A stretch of 64,000 nucleotides of DNA, from assembly GCA_902168255.1 (NCBI GenBank), contig CABHON010000007.1:1-64000 (forward strand), read 5' to 3'. Shown one piece after another: positions 8,590-19,033 of this stretch. A program made the position numbers and the translations under genes. The first letter of the stretch is position 1. Each line of letters starts with the position of its first letter. This stretch comes from an uncultured Legionella sp. Lineage in GTDB: Bacteria; Pseudomonadota; Gammaproteobacteria; Legionellales; Legionellaceae. The notes beneath the pieces were generated by a model. It ran no database searches, was not told the DNA's origin, and worked only from the letters and a program-made list of their open reading frames with translations.

Positions 8590-9315
8590 ATGTCAGAACT
8601 TCGAGCAGAACAATTAGTTAAACGTTTTAAGACTCGCACAGTAGTAAATAATGTGAGTCTTTCCATTAAAAGTGGAGAAATTGTTGGTTTATTAGGGCCA
8701 AATGGCGCCGGGAAAACTACCTGTTTTTATATTATTGTTGGGCTTTTATCCTGTAATTCAGGAAATGTATTAATTAATGAAACGAATATTACGCATTTAC
8801 CCCTTCATGCAAGAGCACATGAAGGTATTGGTTATTTACCACAAGAAGCCTCTATTTTTCGTAAACTGACCGTTGAAGAAAACCTTCTCGCCGTGCTTGA
8901 ATTGCGAAAAAATTTAACTAAAAAAGAACGGTTAATGCGAGCACATAAACTCTTGGATGAGTTTCATGTTCAACATTTAAAAAATTCTTTAGGATTAAGT
9001 TTATCTGGCGGGGAAAGACGACGTGTAGAAATTGCACGTACATTAGCGATGGAACCTGCTTTCATTTTACTCGATGAACCTTTTGCGGGAATTGATCCCA
9101 TTTCTGTTGTAGATATTAAACGAATTATTACTCATTTAAGTGAACGCAACATTGGTATTTTGATTACTGATCATAATGTCCGGGAAACACTCGATATTTG
9201 TCAACGAGGATATATTGTTAGCGAAGGTAAAGTTATTTGCCACGGCAGCCCGCAAGACATCCTTGCGAATGATCGAGTTCGTGAGGTCTATCTCGGTGAA
9301 GACTTTAATTTATAA
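8590..9315 (+). CDS. lptB: LPS export ABC transporter ATPase LptB
   Basis: The 241-residue protein is an ABC ATPase with Walker A (GPNGAGKTT), Q-loop ([16 protein letters not shown]), signature LSGGERRR, Walker B ([13 protein letters not shown]) and an H-loop ([13 protein letters not shown]). FAGIDP and the DHNVRETL sequence are characteristic of LptB. It powers extraction of LPS from the inner membrane with LptF and LptG, which are not in this window. It follows lptA by 6 bp, and the next gene probably starts inside its 3' end. Confidence 0.96.
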   Translation: MSELRAEQLVKRFKTRTVVNNVSLSIKSGEIVGLLGPNGAGKTTCFYIIVGLLSCNSGNVLINETNITHLPLHARAHEGIGYLPQEASIFRKLTVEENLLAVLELRKNLTKKERLMRAHKLLDEFHVQHLKNSLGLSLSGGERRRVEIARTLAMEPAFILLDEPFAGIDPISVVDIKRIITHLSERNIGILITDHNVRETLDICQRGYIVSEGKVICHGSPQDILANDRVREVYLGEDFNL

Positions 9316-10750
9316 TAGACCTACTTCGTCAGGTTGTATTAATGACGGGCACTTACTTTGTCGATTTTTTATTCGCCTTCTCTGCATTATTTTAACATTC
9401 AATCCTTTAGTATTACTGGCTAGTGATTTGACAATAAATGATCAAGAAATGCAGGACTTAATCCGAGAGTTTCGTTTGGATGTCCAACAATCCCCTACTA
9501 TTCTGCATGCCCCTCTCGCCAATGATTATATTCAACATCTGGGGAAAACCCTTTCTAGTCACACCGAAGATCGTAACATTCATTATGCTTTTTTTATCAA
9601 TAACTCAGATGATATTAATGCTTTTGCTGGCCCAGGCGGAACAATCGTTATCAATAGTGGCCTTATTCTTTCTACTAATAAAGAAGATGAACTGGCGGCA
9701 GTCCTTGCACACGAAATTGCCCACTCAGAACAAAAACATTGGTTAAGTGATTTGAATCGCCAGAAAAACATGCGTATTCCTCTTATTGCCAGCAGTCTTG
9801 CAGCTATTGCCTTAGGGCTAATAAATCCCACGTTGGCAGGTGGCGCTTTAGTTGGTGGAATGTCTGGTTATGCACAAAAACAAATTAACGTAACACGCAG
9901 CCATGAAGAAGAAGCCGATCGTATTGGCATTAAACTTCTCTATGAAGCCGGCTTTAATCCTCAAGGCATGGTGGATTTTCTAAAAGAACTTCAAAAAGCT
10001 GATCAATATCACGACTTTGCCAGCATCCCTCCTATTCTTTTGGATCACCCTCTGGATGAAGTGCGTATTTCAGATGCTCAAAATCGTGTGGCTCAACTTC
10101 CTAAAAAACATTATATTATCAATAAAGATTATTTCCTTGTAAAAGAAATTGTTCGCGTGCTTACCTCCGCCAACCTTGGCGCATTGCTCCATTATTACCA
10201 ACAGCAGCTAATAAAATTCCCTCATAATAATGCACTTCATTATGGCTATGCATTAACATTGATGAAAACATTAAAATTTTCGCTTGCCAAACCTGAATTA
10301 GAAACACTCCTGCATCAGACACCCAGCAATTACTATTACTTACTCGCTTTGAGTGGTTGCGAATTAGGATTAAAAAACTCAACCAAAGGTTTAGCGCTTC
10401 TACAAAAGTTATATGATGAATACCCTGATAATTTGGCCATTCTTGTTGACTATTCCGCTGCCTTGATTCAATTTAATCAACCTAAAAAGGCCGAAAATAT
10501 TCTAGAAGAGGGATTGGAGGAATATCCTAACAATCCTGGGCTTTTAAAAAATTTAGCTCAGGCCGAGGCAAGAAACCATGAAACAGCCCGTGCTTATTTA
10601 ACCCGTGCAAAAATATTTTTGCGATATGGCCAAACTCGAGAAGCAGCTATCGCCTTACACTCAGCAGAAAAATCGGTTCACAATGATTCCTTACTTGCCG
10701 CTCAAATTAAAGCAGAACTAAAAGCACTCAAAGATATGCCTACAACCTAA
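9296..10750 (+). CDS. bepA: BepA-like M48 metalloprotease with TPR domain
   Basis: This is a periplasmic protease/chaperone of the BepA (YfgC) type, which acts on LptD and other outer-membrane proteins. The zinc motif HEIAH lies at about 139-143, with the downstream EEEADRIG glutamate helix and then TPR-like repeats to the C-terminus. The frame is open back to 9176, but that would read through half of lptB's end. A GTG at 9296 behind GAGG (9283-9286) gives 484 residues with a plausible signal peptide ([19 protein letters not shown]). It overlaps lptB by 20 bp, so an LPS and LptD assembly role fits its context. The exact start is uncertain. Confidence 0.85.
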   Translation: MKTLIYNRPTSSGCINDGHLLCRFFIRLLCIILTFNPLVLLASDLTINDQEMQDLIREFRLDVQQSPTILHAPLANDYIQHLGKTLSSHTEDRNIHYAFFINNSDDINAFAGPGGTIVINSGLILSTNKEDELAAVLAHEIAHSEQKHWLSDLNRQKNMRIPLIASSLAAIALGLINPTLAGGALVGGMSGYAQKQINVTRSHEEEADRIGIKLLYEAGFNPQGMVDFLKELQKADQYHDFASIPPILLDHPLDEVRISDAQNRVAQLPKKHYIINKDYFLVKEIVRVLTSANLGALLHYYQQQLIKFPHNNALHYGYALTLMKTLKFSLAKPELETLLHQTPSNYYYLLALSGCELGLKNSTKGLALLQKLYDEYPDNLAILVDYSAALIQFNQPKKAENILEEGLEEYPNNPGLLKNLAQAEARNHETARAYLTRAKIFLRYGQTREAAIALHSAEKSVHNDSLLAAQIKAELKALKDMPTT

Positions 10751-13315
10751 CTAATTGCAGGAATTGGTTAAATGCCGAATACGACATATCCCATGCAAAT
10801 CACACCTATCACAAACCTCTTCTTTTTTAGGTAATGCTTGATTTTTTCCCTGTATAAATTCTGTGGCTAAACCTTCAAGTTTTTGTTTCCATTGGGTTCT
10901 TTCTGTTTCCCAATCAATAGGCTTAATCCCTGAAATACCTGTTTCAGATTCTGAATTGCCTTTGAATAAAGGCTCAGCAGCTTTTACTTGGGCAAAAGTC
11001 CATGCTTTAACTTCTGGATCCGACAAAGTATACAACAGCAATTGAGGATTTTCGGGACGTTCATCATTTAATGATAAGGTTGGAAGTATCCCTGTTTTAT
11101 AATCGATGACCATTTTTTTACCATCCGCTAATTGATCGATGCGATCAGCTCGAATGTTTAATGTTAACCCCGCTAATTGTATTTCTTTACTTTCTTCAAT
11201 GGAAACGACTGAGAAAGGAGGACGTTGCATTTCAACCGTTAACCATTTTTTCAGAAGAATTTCTAAGCGTTTTATTTCTAATTTTTGAAAAACGGCTGGT
11301 AGCTTATTTTCTTTGTACGGATGAGAAACCACAAAATGCTTTACAGTTTGAGATGCAATCTGGTGAATATGAGCATCTAACGCTTCTGGTGTATAGGAAA
11401 GCAATTGTTGCTGAGTTTTTACAGACATCCAAAATTTTTCCAAGGCTTCATGAACTAAACTTCCTCGTTCATGCTCTGCTAACCCTATCGATAATTTTTC
11501 AAATCCTAATGCTTTTAAACGATGTTTAGCAAATGCACGAAAAGGACATATTGCCTGATTTTTTAATAATGTTGTTCCACCTTTAATTTTTTCATGAAGT
11601 ACCAAGGGTATATTTTCTTGCTCCTTAATTATTTCTAACACCAAAGGCTTTTTTTCTAGTTCAGAAGAAAACACTTTTGTTACAAATGAGTTGATGAATG
11701 GACTTTCCTTGATTTTTATTCCTTCCTTCTGAGAAAGATAACTAAAAACTACTTCATTGCTACCAGTAACAAACTGTTGCATTAATTGGGCTGCAAATTC
11801 ATGCTCTATTTCATGGGTGGCATGTGGTAGTGCATAATGGCGTTGAATTGGTGGTGGAATAAAGGGATTTAATTTAACATTGGCGGGAAACTCTTCCTCA
11901 CTCATTCCTGTTACCCATAATTGTTCAATAGGTAATCCAGCAGCCTCTAACAATCCAAAAAAATGTACTCTAGCGTTTTTTTTGCTTGGTTGAAAAATAG
12001 TGTGGATGGCTATTGTTTTTAACATGGATAAAGCGCTTTGAAACGAAATAGGCTCAGCAATTAAATCTAATTGTTGAAATTCATTCAATAAGTTTAACCA
12101 ACGTTCATAGGTTTGATATTCCTGGCTGTCTAATATATAAGAACCTGGCCAATGTATGGTTGTCAGTATGGTTTGAAAGATTTCTTGCCATTCGCTGGGT
12201 TTAGCTTTTTCTGGAAGAAGGAGTGTTTCAAGTATCACTAAATTTTCGGCTAACTTAACTTGCGCTTCAGTTAGCAAGTGTAAAAAACTTTTCCAAGAGA
12301 GACGTGCATTCTCTGTCTTATGGATCTTTTTTAACGCAATTGAGCGTTTTTCTTCGTCTGCTTCCCCTATATAACGATTTTCAATCATAAAGTAAAAATC
12401 TTTTAAGGTTATATTTTTTTTCTCTTTCAATGCTTGCTTGATGGATAACATCTTTAAAGCTGCGCTTATCATCGGACAAGTCGCAAAACGATGGCCTGCC
12501 GATATATTGTATTCATTTTCAGAAAAAAACCGTCGAATAAATCGTTCTACTTTATTTCTTTTTTGACTCAGGTTAGGAATAACGCAAGCAACTTGATTAG
12601 ACTTCTTCAAACTCTTTTTAGCCCATATCAAAAAAGCTTGTAGTTCTTCTTCTTCAGACAGAAAAGTGGTTTTATGTATGATGGTCGCTTTTTTATCACT
12701 TTCGTAAAAAAATACATTGTTGGAAGAAAAAGCGTTAACACACTCCAACAAGCTCGGTGGTAATCGATCAAACCCAGCCAAAATAATAGCTGGTTGCTGA
12801 GAATTTACCGTAGAAAATAGTGTGGTTAACACCCTGGGCAACATAGCTGAGTCAATCCAACCTTCTTTATCCAACAAGCGTCGATAATGAGACGCCCATT
12901 GATAAAAGGCAGTGGTATCAATATTAGTGGAGAAAGTCTGTTCATCAATAGTTATGTTCCATGACCAGCACAGCTTCCATGCTTTTTTAACTTCTTCAAC
13001 AATACCTTCTATATTGAAAAAAAACGGGTTATTACTATCAATTATCTTTTCCCATAAAAAATGGGTATGATGCGGTTTAAGCAATGACGCAGGATGTAGG
13101 CAGTGATTTCTATATTTTTGCCAACATTTTTCCAACCATATTTCATAAGAAAAAATCTGTGGTGATTCAAAAATAGCATATTGGTTGTCTAATTGTTGTT
13201 TACTATAGAGTTCTTGAAAATATTGCATGAGGCGGACATTTGCCGTGATTAAAATAGCCTCTTTTTTTTTTAACCGTATTATAAGCTCAGATAAAGAGAT
13301 AACTGCCTTATGCAT
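10751..13315 (-). CDS. PD-(D/E)XK nuclease family probable DNA repair protein
   Basis: This 854-residue protein resembles the TIGR03623-type probable DNA repair proteins, which are related to AddB/RecB. The N-terminal two thirds is helicase-like but has no Walker A that I can see. The C-terminal nuclease domain shows RGSLVHEALEKFW, RADRIDQL, VIDYKTG and PQLLLYTL. Cysteines in AICPFRAF and near the end in CDRCDLHGIC would hold an iron-sulfur cluster as in AddB. It overlaps dnaE by 8 bp and is probably co-transcribed with it. It converges directly on bepA with no spacer. Confidence 0.8.
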   Translation of the reverse strand: MHKAVISLSELIIRLKKKEAILITANVRLMQYFQELYSKQQLDNQYAIFESPQIFSYEIWLEKCWQKYRNHCLHPASLLKPHHTHFLWEKIIDSNNPFFFNIEGIVEEVKKAWKLCWSWNITIDEQTFSTNIDTTAFYQWASHYRRLLDKEGWIDSAMLPRVLTTLFSTVNSQQPAIILAGFDRLPPSLLECVNAFSSNNVFFYESDKKATIIHKTTFLSEEEELQAFLIWAKKSLKKSNQVACVIPNLSQKRNKVERFIRRFFSENEYNISAGHRFATCPMISAALKMLSIKQALKEKKNITLKDFYFMIENRYIGEADEEKRSIALKKIHKTENARLSWKSFLHLLTEAQVKLAENLVILETLLLPEKAKPSEWQEIFQTILTTIHWPGSYILDSQEYQTYERWLNLLNEFQQLDLIAEPISFQSALSMLKTIAIHTIFQPSKKNARVHFFGLLEAAGLPIEQLWVTGMSEEEFPANVKLNPFIPPPIQRHYALPHATHEIEHEFAAQLMQQFVTGSNEVVFSYLSQKEGIKIKESPFINSFVTKVFSSELEKKPLVLEIIKEQENIPLVLHEKIKGGTTLLKNQAICPFRAFAKHRLKALGFEKLSIGLAEHERGSLVHEALEKFWMSVKTQQQLLSYTPEALDAHIHQIASQTVKHFVVSHPYKENKLPAVFQKLEIKRLEILLKKWLTVEMQRPPFSVVSIEESKEIQLAGLTLNIRADRIDQLADGKKMVIDYKTGILPTLSLNDERPENPQLLLYTLSDPEVKAWTFAQVKAAEPLFKGNSESETGISGIKPIDWETERTQWKQKLEGLATEFIQGKNQALPKKEEVCDRCDLHGICRIRHLTNSCN

Positions 13316-16300
13316 ATTCTACTTCAACTGAAAATCCAGGCAATTGGTTAATCCCTTCAAGAAAAGCATCTTCGGGATGAATTTGGAACTCTGAATCAGT
13401 ATTCATGCGTATGCTTCCCTCATCGTTATGATAAACTATTTGAACCCTCATGTTTCCGGTAGAATACTGTTTCATTAGCTGATGGCAAGTTTGAAGGTGT
13501 TTTTGAAAATCTATATCAGACTTTATATTCAATACTAATCTCTTTCCAAAGGCCTCTCGTGCTGCAGGAATAGTCATAATATTCTCTGCACGCATTCGTA
13601 CACTATTAGAATAAGCATCTATAGAAATTTCACCTTGCAGAATTACAATTTCATCTTTCTTAAGAAAAGTTTGTGTGGACTCTAACAATTCCGAGAAAAC
13701 GGCTGTTTCTACTTTTCCCAGACCATCATCAATGGTCAATATGGCCATTTTCTTGCCTTTCTTTGTAAATATTTTACGCAAATCCACAATTAACCCGCCC
13801 ACAGTTACATGCGTAGATTTTTTTGGATCTAACTCACTCAAGTTATCAGAGACAATTGCACTCAACTCATGACGATAAGATTCAAAGGGATGCCCAGACA
13901 TGTAAAAACCGAGTTTTTCTTTTTCCGTTTGTAATTGTGTTTGACTATTCCAAGCTCCCGATTCTTCGTAGTGTTCTTCTGTTGTTACTTGAGGACTATT
14001 CATCAAGCTAAAAAAGCTTTGTTGGCCATTCAAGGCGTTTTGGGCATGCTGTTCCGCTGATTTAATGGCTTTATCAATAGTCGCCATTAAAACACCACGA
14101 TTACACCCCCATGTATCGCAAGCGCCTGCGCCAATTAAACCTTCAAGTACTTTACGGCTTACTTTGCGTAAATCCACACGTTGGCATAAATCAAATAAAC
14201 TTTTAAAAGGTCCATTTGCTCGAATCTGATCTAGCATTAACTCAACAGCGCCCTTTCCAATACCTTTAATCGCACCAAGACCATAAACAATATGTCCTTC
14301 CGCATTTACGGTAAAATGATAATCACTTTCATTGAGATTCGGTGATTTTACTGTTAAATGCATTGCCTGGCATTCAGCAATAAAATCTTTAATTTTATCT
14401 GTGTTATCCAAATCTGCTGATAGAACAGCAGCCATAAATTCTGCAGGATAATGCGCTTTTAACCACGCCGTTTGATAAGAAACGAGTGCATAAGCGGCCG
14501 AATGTGATTTATTAAAACCATATCCTGCAAATTTTTCCATCAAATCAAAGATATGCGCAGCTAACGTGCCATCAACACCGCGATTTTTGGATCCTTCCAC
14601 AAAAATCTTTCGTTGTTTAGCCATTTCTTCAACTTTTTTCTTACCCATCGCACTACGTAAAATATCCGCACCGCCCAGTGTATATCCCGCCAAAACCTGG
14701 GCAATTTGCATTACCTGTTCTTGATATAAGATAACGCCATAAGTTGGTTTTAAAATATTTTCTAAGTCAGGATGTGGATAAACCACGGGTGTCTTTCCTT
14801 GTTTGCGATCAATAAAATCATCCACCATCCCTGATTGAAGGGGACCAGGTCGATACAATGCTACTAAGGCCATAATATCGTCAAAACAATCTAATTGGAG
14901 ACGATGCACCAATTCTCTCATGCCGCGGGATTCCAGCTGGAATAAAGCAGTCGTTTGAGAGGTTTTCAATAATTCAAAAGTTTTGATATCATCCGTTGGA
15001 ATTAACGTAATATCGAGTAATGGCTCATTATTTTTAGAACGTAATTTATTAACTGTTTGTACTGCATGATTGATAATCGTTAATGTTTTTAATCCCAAAA
15101 AGTCAAACTTCACAAGGCCTACCGCTTCAACGTCACCTTTATCGAATTGAGTAACCCGGTTTCCCCCCCCAGGTTCACAAAAAAGTGGGGAAAAATCAGT
15201 CAGATCAGAAGAACCAATGACAACCCCTCCCGCATGTTTGCCGACATTTCGTGTCATGCCTTCGAGTTTTAGCGCTAAATTAAGCAGTTCTTTTACGTCT
15301 TCTTCTTCGTCGTAACGTCGTTTAAGTTCTTCTTCCTGTTCCATGGCTTTATCGAGTGTCATACCTAATTCGAATGGAATCAATTTTGCAATTTGATCAA
15401 CAAAACCATAAGGATGGCTTAACACCCGACCAACATCTCGTACAACGGCTTTCGCTGCCATGGTGCCATAAGTAATAATCTGGGCAACTTTTTCTCGCCC
15501 ATATTTATGCGTCACATAATCAATGACACGATCTCGACCCTCAATACAAAAATCGATATCAAAGTCAGGCATAGAAACCCGCTCAGGATTCAAAAAGCGC
15601 TCAAATAACAATTCATGCACTAGGGGATCCAAGTCAGTAATTTTTAGGGCATACGCCACTAATGAACCTGCCCCAGAACCACGACCAGGCCCTACAGGAA
15701 TTTGGTTGTTCTTAGCCCATTGAATAAAATCTGCCACAATAAGAAAATAGCCGGAAAACCCCATGCGATGAATAACATCTATTTCTCTTTTGAGCCTGAT
15801 ATAATAAGGTTCAGCTTCTTCTTTTTTTTCGGGAAGAATTCCTGAAATATTTAATCTTTCCTGCAAACCTTGTTCTGCCATTTGAGTCAAATATTCATCA
15901 ACTGTTACCGACTCTGGTACTGGAAAGTGCGGAAGATAAACTTTTCCTAATTCTAGATGCACATTACAACGCTTTGCTAATTCACCCGCATTTTCGATTG
16001 CTTCAGGGTATTCTTTAAAACTTGCCTGCATTTCTGCCGGTGTCCGCAAATACTGCTTTGAGGTATAACGATGCTTTTGGCGAGCATCATTTGCTAAATC
16101 TTCAAGCGTTTTCCCTTCATAAATACATACGCGTGCTTCATGTGCTTCAAAGTCTTCTTCTTCTAAAAATCGAACATCATTGGTAGCAATGAGAGGTAAA
16201 TCTTTCTTCTTAGCTAACGCAGCAATGGTTCTGCAATATTGTTCTTCATTAGGTTTTCCTAAACGTTGCATTTCTAAGTAAAAACGATTAGGAAATGTCG

Positions 16301-16778
16301 TAGCCCAAAATGTAATTCGTTCTTCTATTAGTGTTTCATCATTATTTAAAATAGCTTGCCCTATATCGCCTTGTAACCCCCCCGATAAAACAATCAAGCC
16401 TTCTGAATATTTGGGAAGCCAATCATACTGTACCCATGGCCCTCTTTCGTCTTGATTCTCAGTGTAAGCACGGGAAAGTAGTTGGGTTAAATGCCGATAA
16501 CCGGTTTCATTTTGACAAAGCACTACAACTGATGTTTCAGGAGCCTCTGAATTCGCCCGAAAAACAACATCACAACCTAAAATTGGTTTAATACCGGAAG
16601 CAGTTGCTGCTTTATAAAATTTTACTGCAGCAAATAAATTCATCTTATCCGTCAAAGCAACTGCTTGCATTCCTTTAGCTTTGGCGGCTTTAACTAATTC
16701 ACTTATGGGAACAATGCCATCAACAAGAGAATATTCTGAATGAATATGAAAATGGGTAAAGGGGAAAGAGTTAGACAT
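13308..16778 (-). CDS. dnaE: DNA polymerase III alpha subunit
   Basis: This is the replicative polymerase, 1156 residues, normal for DnaE1. It begins with a PHP domain (FHIHSEYSLVDG). The polymerase core has the catalytic aspartates in MPDFDIDFCIEGRDRVI and the fingers motif GYGFNKSHSAAYAL, followed by the helix-hairpin-helix, OB-fold (VGGLIVDLRKIFTKKGKKM) and C-terminal tau-binding regions. It is complete and followed within 8 bp overlap by the repair nuclease gene. There is no obvious promoter motif in the short gap upstream, which holds a palindromic repeat. Confidence 0.97.
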   Translation of the reverse strand: MSNSFPFTHFHIHSEYSLVDGIVPISELVKAAKAKGMQAVALTDKMNLFAAVKFYKAATASGIKPILGCDVVFRANSEAPETSVVVLCQNETGYRHLTQLLSRAYTENQDERGPWVQYDWLPKYSEGLIVLSGGLQGDIGQAILNNDETLIEERITFWATTFPNRFYLEMQRLGKPNEEQYCRTIAALAKKKDLPLIATNDVRFLEEEDFEAHEARVCIYEGKTLEDLANDARQKHRYTSKQYLRTPAEMQASFKEYPEAIENAGELAKRCNVHLELGKVYLPHFPVPESVTVDEYLTQMAEQGLQERLNISGILPEKKEEAEPYYIRLKREIDVIHRMGFSGYFLIVADFIQWAKNNQIPVGPGRGSGAGSLVAYALKITDLDPLVHELLFERFLNPERVSMPDFDIDFCIEGRDRVIDYVTHKYGREKVAQIITYGTMAAKAVVRDVGRVLSHPYGFVDQIAKLIPFELGMTLDKAMEQEEELKRRYDEEEDVKELLNLALKLEGMTRNVGKHAGGVVIGSSDLTDFSPLFCEPGGGNRVTQFDKGDVEAVGLVKFDFLGLKTLTIINHAVQTVNKLRSKNNEPLLDITLIPTDDIKTFELLKTSQTTALFQLESRGMRELVHRLQLDCFDDIMALVALYRPGPLQSGMVDDFIDRKQGKTPVVYPHPDLENILKPTYGVILYQEQVMQIAQVLAGYTLGGADILRSAMGKKKVEEMAKQRKIFVEGSKNRGVDGTLAAHIFDLMEKFAGYGFNKSHSAAYALVSYQTAWLKAHYPAEFMAAVLSADLDNTDKIKDFIAECQAMHLTVKSPNLNESDYHFTVNAEGHIVYGLGAIKGIGKGAVELMLDQIRANGPFKSLFDLCQRVDLRKVSRKVLEGLIGAGACDTWGCNRGVLMATIDKAIKSAEQHAQNALNGQQSFFSLMNSPQVTTEEHYEESGAWNSQTQLQTEKEKLGFYMSGHPFESYRHELSAIVSDNLSELDPKKSTHVTVGGLIVDLRKIFTKKGKKMAILTIDDGLGKVETAVFSELLESTQTFLKKDEIVILQGEISIDAYSNSVRMRAENIMTIPAAREAFGKRLVLNIKSDIDFQKHLQTCHQLMKQYSTGNMRVQIVYHNDEGSIRMNTDSEFQIHPEDAFLEGINQLPGFSVEVEYA

Positions 16779-16826
16779 ATTTCCTCACTATACTCCGCGC
16801 CCTTTCGAATTTAGAATGATTATTCA

Positions 16827-16882
16827 TAGGGGCAGGCCTTGTACCTGCCCATTGTTGCAGGCGGGTACAAGACTCTCCCCTA
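16827..16882. repeat. Palindromic repeat, GTAGGGG family, copy 1
   Basis: TAGGGGCAGGCCTTGTACC at the left pairs with a near-complement ending CTCCCCTA at the right. Inside is GGGCAGG-(7 nt)-CCTGCCC. It lies between the dnaE start and the lbtU end, both on the minus strand. The outer ends and the general form match the copies at 40947-41000 and 43103-43142, so this is a dispersed REP-like family. Confidence 0.65.
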
Positions 16883-16945
16883 GGTCTAATGTGTATCATT
16901 GGTTTACCGGAAATTAGGTTATTCGCAATGACGGATAACACTGTC

Positions 16946-18682
16946 TTAAAAGTAAATAGCCAACAGCGCACTAACTGTATCCGCTGTTTTACCAGTTCCA
17001 TTTGTTGTTGTTGTTGCACCAATACCCGATGAGTAATCAGAAGATGAGTAATCAATATCATGTCTGAATTCCAACGCTTCCACTGTATCTCTCCACCAAG
17101 AAATATTAAGTGTCGCACTAATACGTTGCTGAGGAATTTGGAGAGCAAGAGACTGCGCTGACCAGTTATATCCTACCGCAAACGCAGCGGGTTTATGGAA
17201 GAGTTTGAAAGTATACACGCCCTCACCTTGCAGAGCCATAGGCTGAGCACCGCCATCATTAAAGCTCATTGCAGCTTGATCAAATGATTTGGTTGCTGAA
17301 ACAAATTCGCCAATAAAGCTGTAAGGACCAGTACTAAACACCCCATGAATATCATAAGCAGGCATTTGGGCCACTTCTTCAGTAGTAGAATCATAACCAA
17401 ACCCAGCAAATTGGCCACCTGAACCGCCTGTATTTTGCATACCATTCGAGTCAGCGATGTTACTTGCCAAACTTAATCCGATATTACCATTAGTTTTTTC
17501 ATTGCCATATTCATAGACAATGTTTCCACCACCCGCACCGGAGTTATTAAGGGTAGTATCCGAGTTGTAAGCATATACGGTACCAAAGAAGCCATTATCT
17601 TCCACTGGAGAGTAACCAAACATAGCAGCCCTAACTTGTGTTTTACCAAGAACCGAAGTAAATGGTCCAGTTACCATATAAGAAGAATATTGACCAAATG
17701 GTACATAGACTTGACCAGCAGTCATATAAAATGGTGTCTTACTTAAGTTACCAATGTTAACAAATGCCTTATCTACCGACACATTAGAATTAGACGTCAC
17801 ATCTCCTCCTTGAGCAGGTGGAGCACTAGAATATACAAATGAAGCTAAACCTTCTACCCATGGATTAACAATAGCCGCTGTATCTAATTCAGCCGTATCT
17901 AATGTCATGTTTCCTTGCCCAGTATTCTCTTGGAAACTATTTCCAAAAGTGAATAATGGCTGTACGGTACCACTTAATAATACTAGAGGTGTATTTGGCA
18001 TTGGGTAGCCTTCCTCTACATATTGCTGTTCAATCATATCCCGCTGTTCCATCAAACGGAGATCCTGGTTGATTTTTGACATGGCAATAACTAAGTCAGA
18101 ACCGTCAAATGCTGGACGTTGACCTAAATAAGGGGAAGTAACTACAGGTGTTCCTGCAATATAAGTCAAGATTTTACCATTAGCAGTAAGCGCTGTTGGA
18201 TAGTATCGAGACTGTGGACTAATTTCGTCTTCTGCACGTTGTAAGGCATGAATGCTTAACGGCTCTTCTGGATATGGCGCAGAGGCTTCTGGTGAGGCTG
18301 CTGTAAACTGTTGAGTTTGTTCTGCTTGTAAAAGCGCAGAAGTGTCAGAAGAAGTACCCACTGAAGCAGGCGGATGAGCATTTGGTACGGCAGGTATATT
18401 GGTCGCTTTAGGTTTAGCAGTAACTGTTGCATTTCCAGCAGTGCTTGCTTTTGTGACCCTCGTTTGTGTTTGTTGTGTTTGCTTTAACTGGGCAATTTGT
18501 TGCCTTAAGGCATTTAATTCTTTTTCTAAGGCTTCTGTCTTTGCGGCTAATGCTAACATAGCTTGCTGTTGATCTATTGAAGAAGAGTTGGACTGGGAGT
18601 TATCTTGCGCCATAACCAAAGGCGATGCAAGACAACTTAAAACGCCTACAGTTAGAGACGCTAACTTTAATTGTTGTTTCAT
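16946..18682 (-). CDS. lbtU: LbtU-family siderophore porin
   Basis: The protein is 578 residues with a signal peptide (MKQQLKLASLTVGVLSCLAS, cleavage after VMA). An N-terminal coiled coil (ALAAKTEALEKELNALRQQI) is followed by a Ser/Thr/Ala-rich linker and a long beta-rich domain ending in phenylalanine (SALLAIYF), the usual outer-membrane beta-barrel terminus. This arrangement is that of Legionella LbtU (DUF3573), the legiobactin siderophore uptake porin, and its many paralogues. The substrate of this copy cannot be told. A near-consensus promoter with a partial Fur-like sequence lies upstream. Confidence 0.8.
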   Translation of the reverse strand: MKQQLKLASLTVGVLSCLASPLVMAQDNSQSNSSSIDQQQAMLALAAKTEALEKELNALRQQIAQLKQTQQTQTRVTKASTAGNATVTAKPKATNIPAVPNAHPPASVGTSSDTSALLQAEQTQQFTAASPEASAPYPEEPLSIHALQRAEDEISPQSRYYPTALTANGKILTYIAGTPVVTSPYLGQRPAFDGSDLVIAMSKINQDLRLMEQRDMIEQQYVEEGYPMPNTPLVLLSGTVQPLFTFGNSFQENTGQGNMTLDTAELDTAAIVNPWVEGLASFVYSSAPPAQGGDVTSNSNVSVDKAFVNIGNLSKTPFYMTAGQVYVPFGQYSSYMVTGPFTSVLGKTQVRAAMFGYSPVEDNGFFGTVYAYNSDTTLNNSGAGGGNIVYEYGNEKTNGNIGLSLASNIADSNGMQNTGGSGGQFAGFGYDSTTEEVAQMPAYDIHGVFSTGPYSFIGEFVSATKSFDQAAMSFNDGGAQPMALQGEGVYTFKLFHKPAAFAVGYNWSAQSLALQIPQQRISATLNISWWRDTVEALEFRHDIDYSSSDYSSGIGATTTTNGTGKTADTVSALLAIYF

Positions 18683-18819
18683 TTATGGATACTCAAAAAT
18701 ATTCTTTTTGCCTCAAATAACAGCCTTGTATAAGTGAAGCAATTTACTTGCTTTACCCAACTGCATTCTTTAATAGCCCTTCTCCCGGACTTTATTTTCT
18801 AAAGAGCAGGTGCGCAATA

Positions 18820-18847
18820 ATTATCCCAAAATAAAATTCAATGTCAA
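18820..18847 (-). promoter_or_regulatory. Sigma70 promoter of lbtU
   Basis: Read on the minus strand: TTGACA (18842-18847), 16 nt, GATAAT (18820-18825). It directs transcription toward lbtU, about 138 bp before the ATG. The sequence GGATAATTATTG over the -10 matches nine of the fourteen positions of the 7-1-7 Fur core TGATAAT-n-ATTATCA. Iron control is therefore possible but unproven. Confidence 0.7.
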
Positions 18848-18898
18848 CTTATTTTTGAAACTTTTTTCCCCAAAGTCCCCTCTCTTCTTCCCTGTTTC

Positions 18899-18928
18899 TT
18901 GACTGAATCCCAGCTTTCCTGGTATAAA
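18899..18928 (+). promoter_or_regulatory. Sigma70 promoter of the amino-acid permease gene
   Basis: TTGACT (18899-18904), 18 nt, TATAAA (18923-18928). It points to the permease ATG about 100 bp downstream and is divergent from the lbtU promoter, which is only about 50 bp away. The 351-bp region between lbtU and the permease thus holds two back-to-back promoters and no gene. Confidence 0.6.
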
Positions 18929-19033
18929 TGCTTTTTTTATTGTTATAAATAAGTCCGGATGGAGTGTTCGTCTAATCTTTAATAATTAAGGACACCCTCT
19001 AAGTAATTAACTAGTTAACGGGAAAAACAATTT

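Noticed and set aside
10740-10760. A terminator between bepA and the convergent repair gene
   Set aside because: The stops are adjacent with no spacer and no hairpin is visible.
16771-17148. A 125-codon minus-strand frame overlapping the 3' part of lbtU
   Set aside because: It is an alternative frame through the conserved C-terminal barrel of lbtU and the palindromic repeat, with low-complexity Gln runs.
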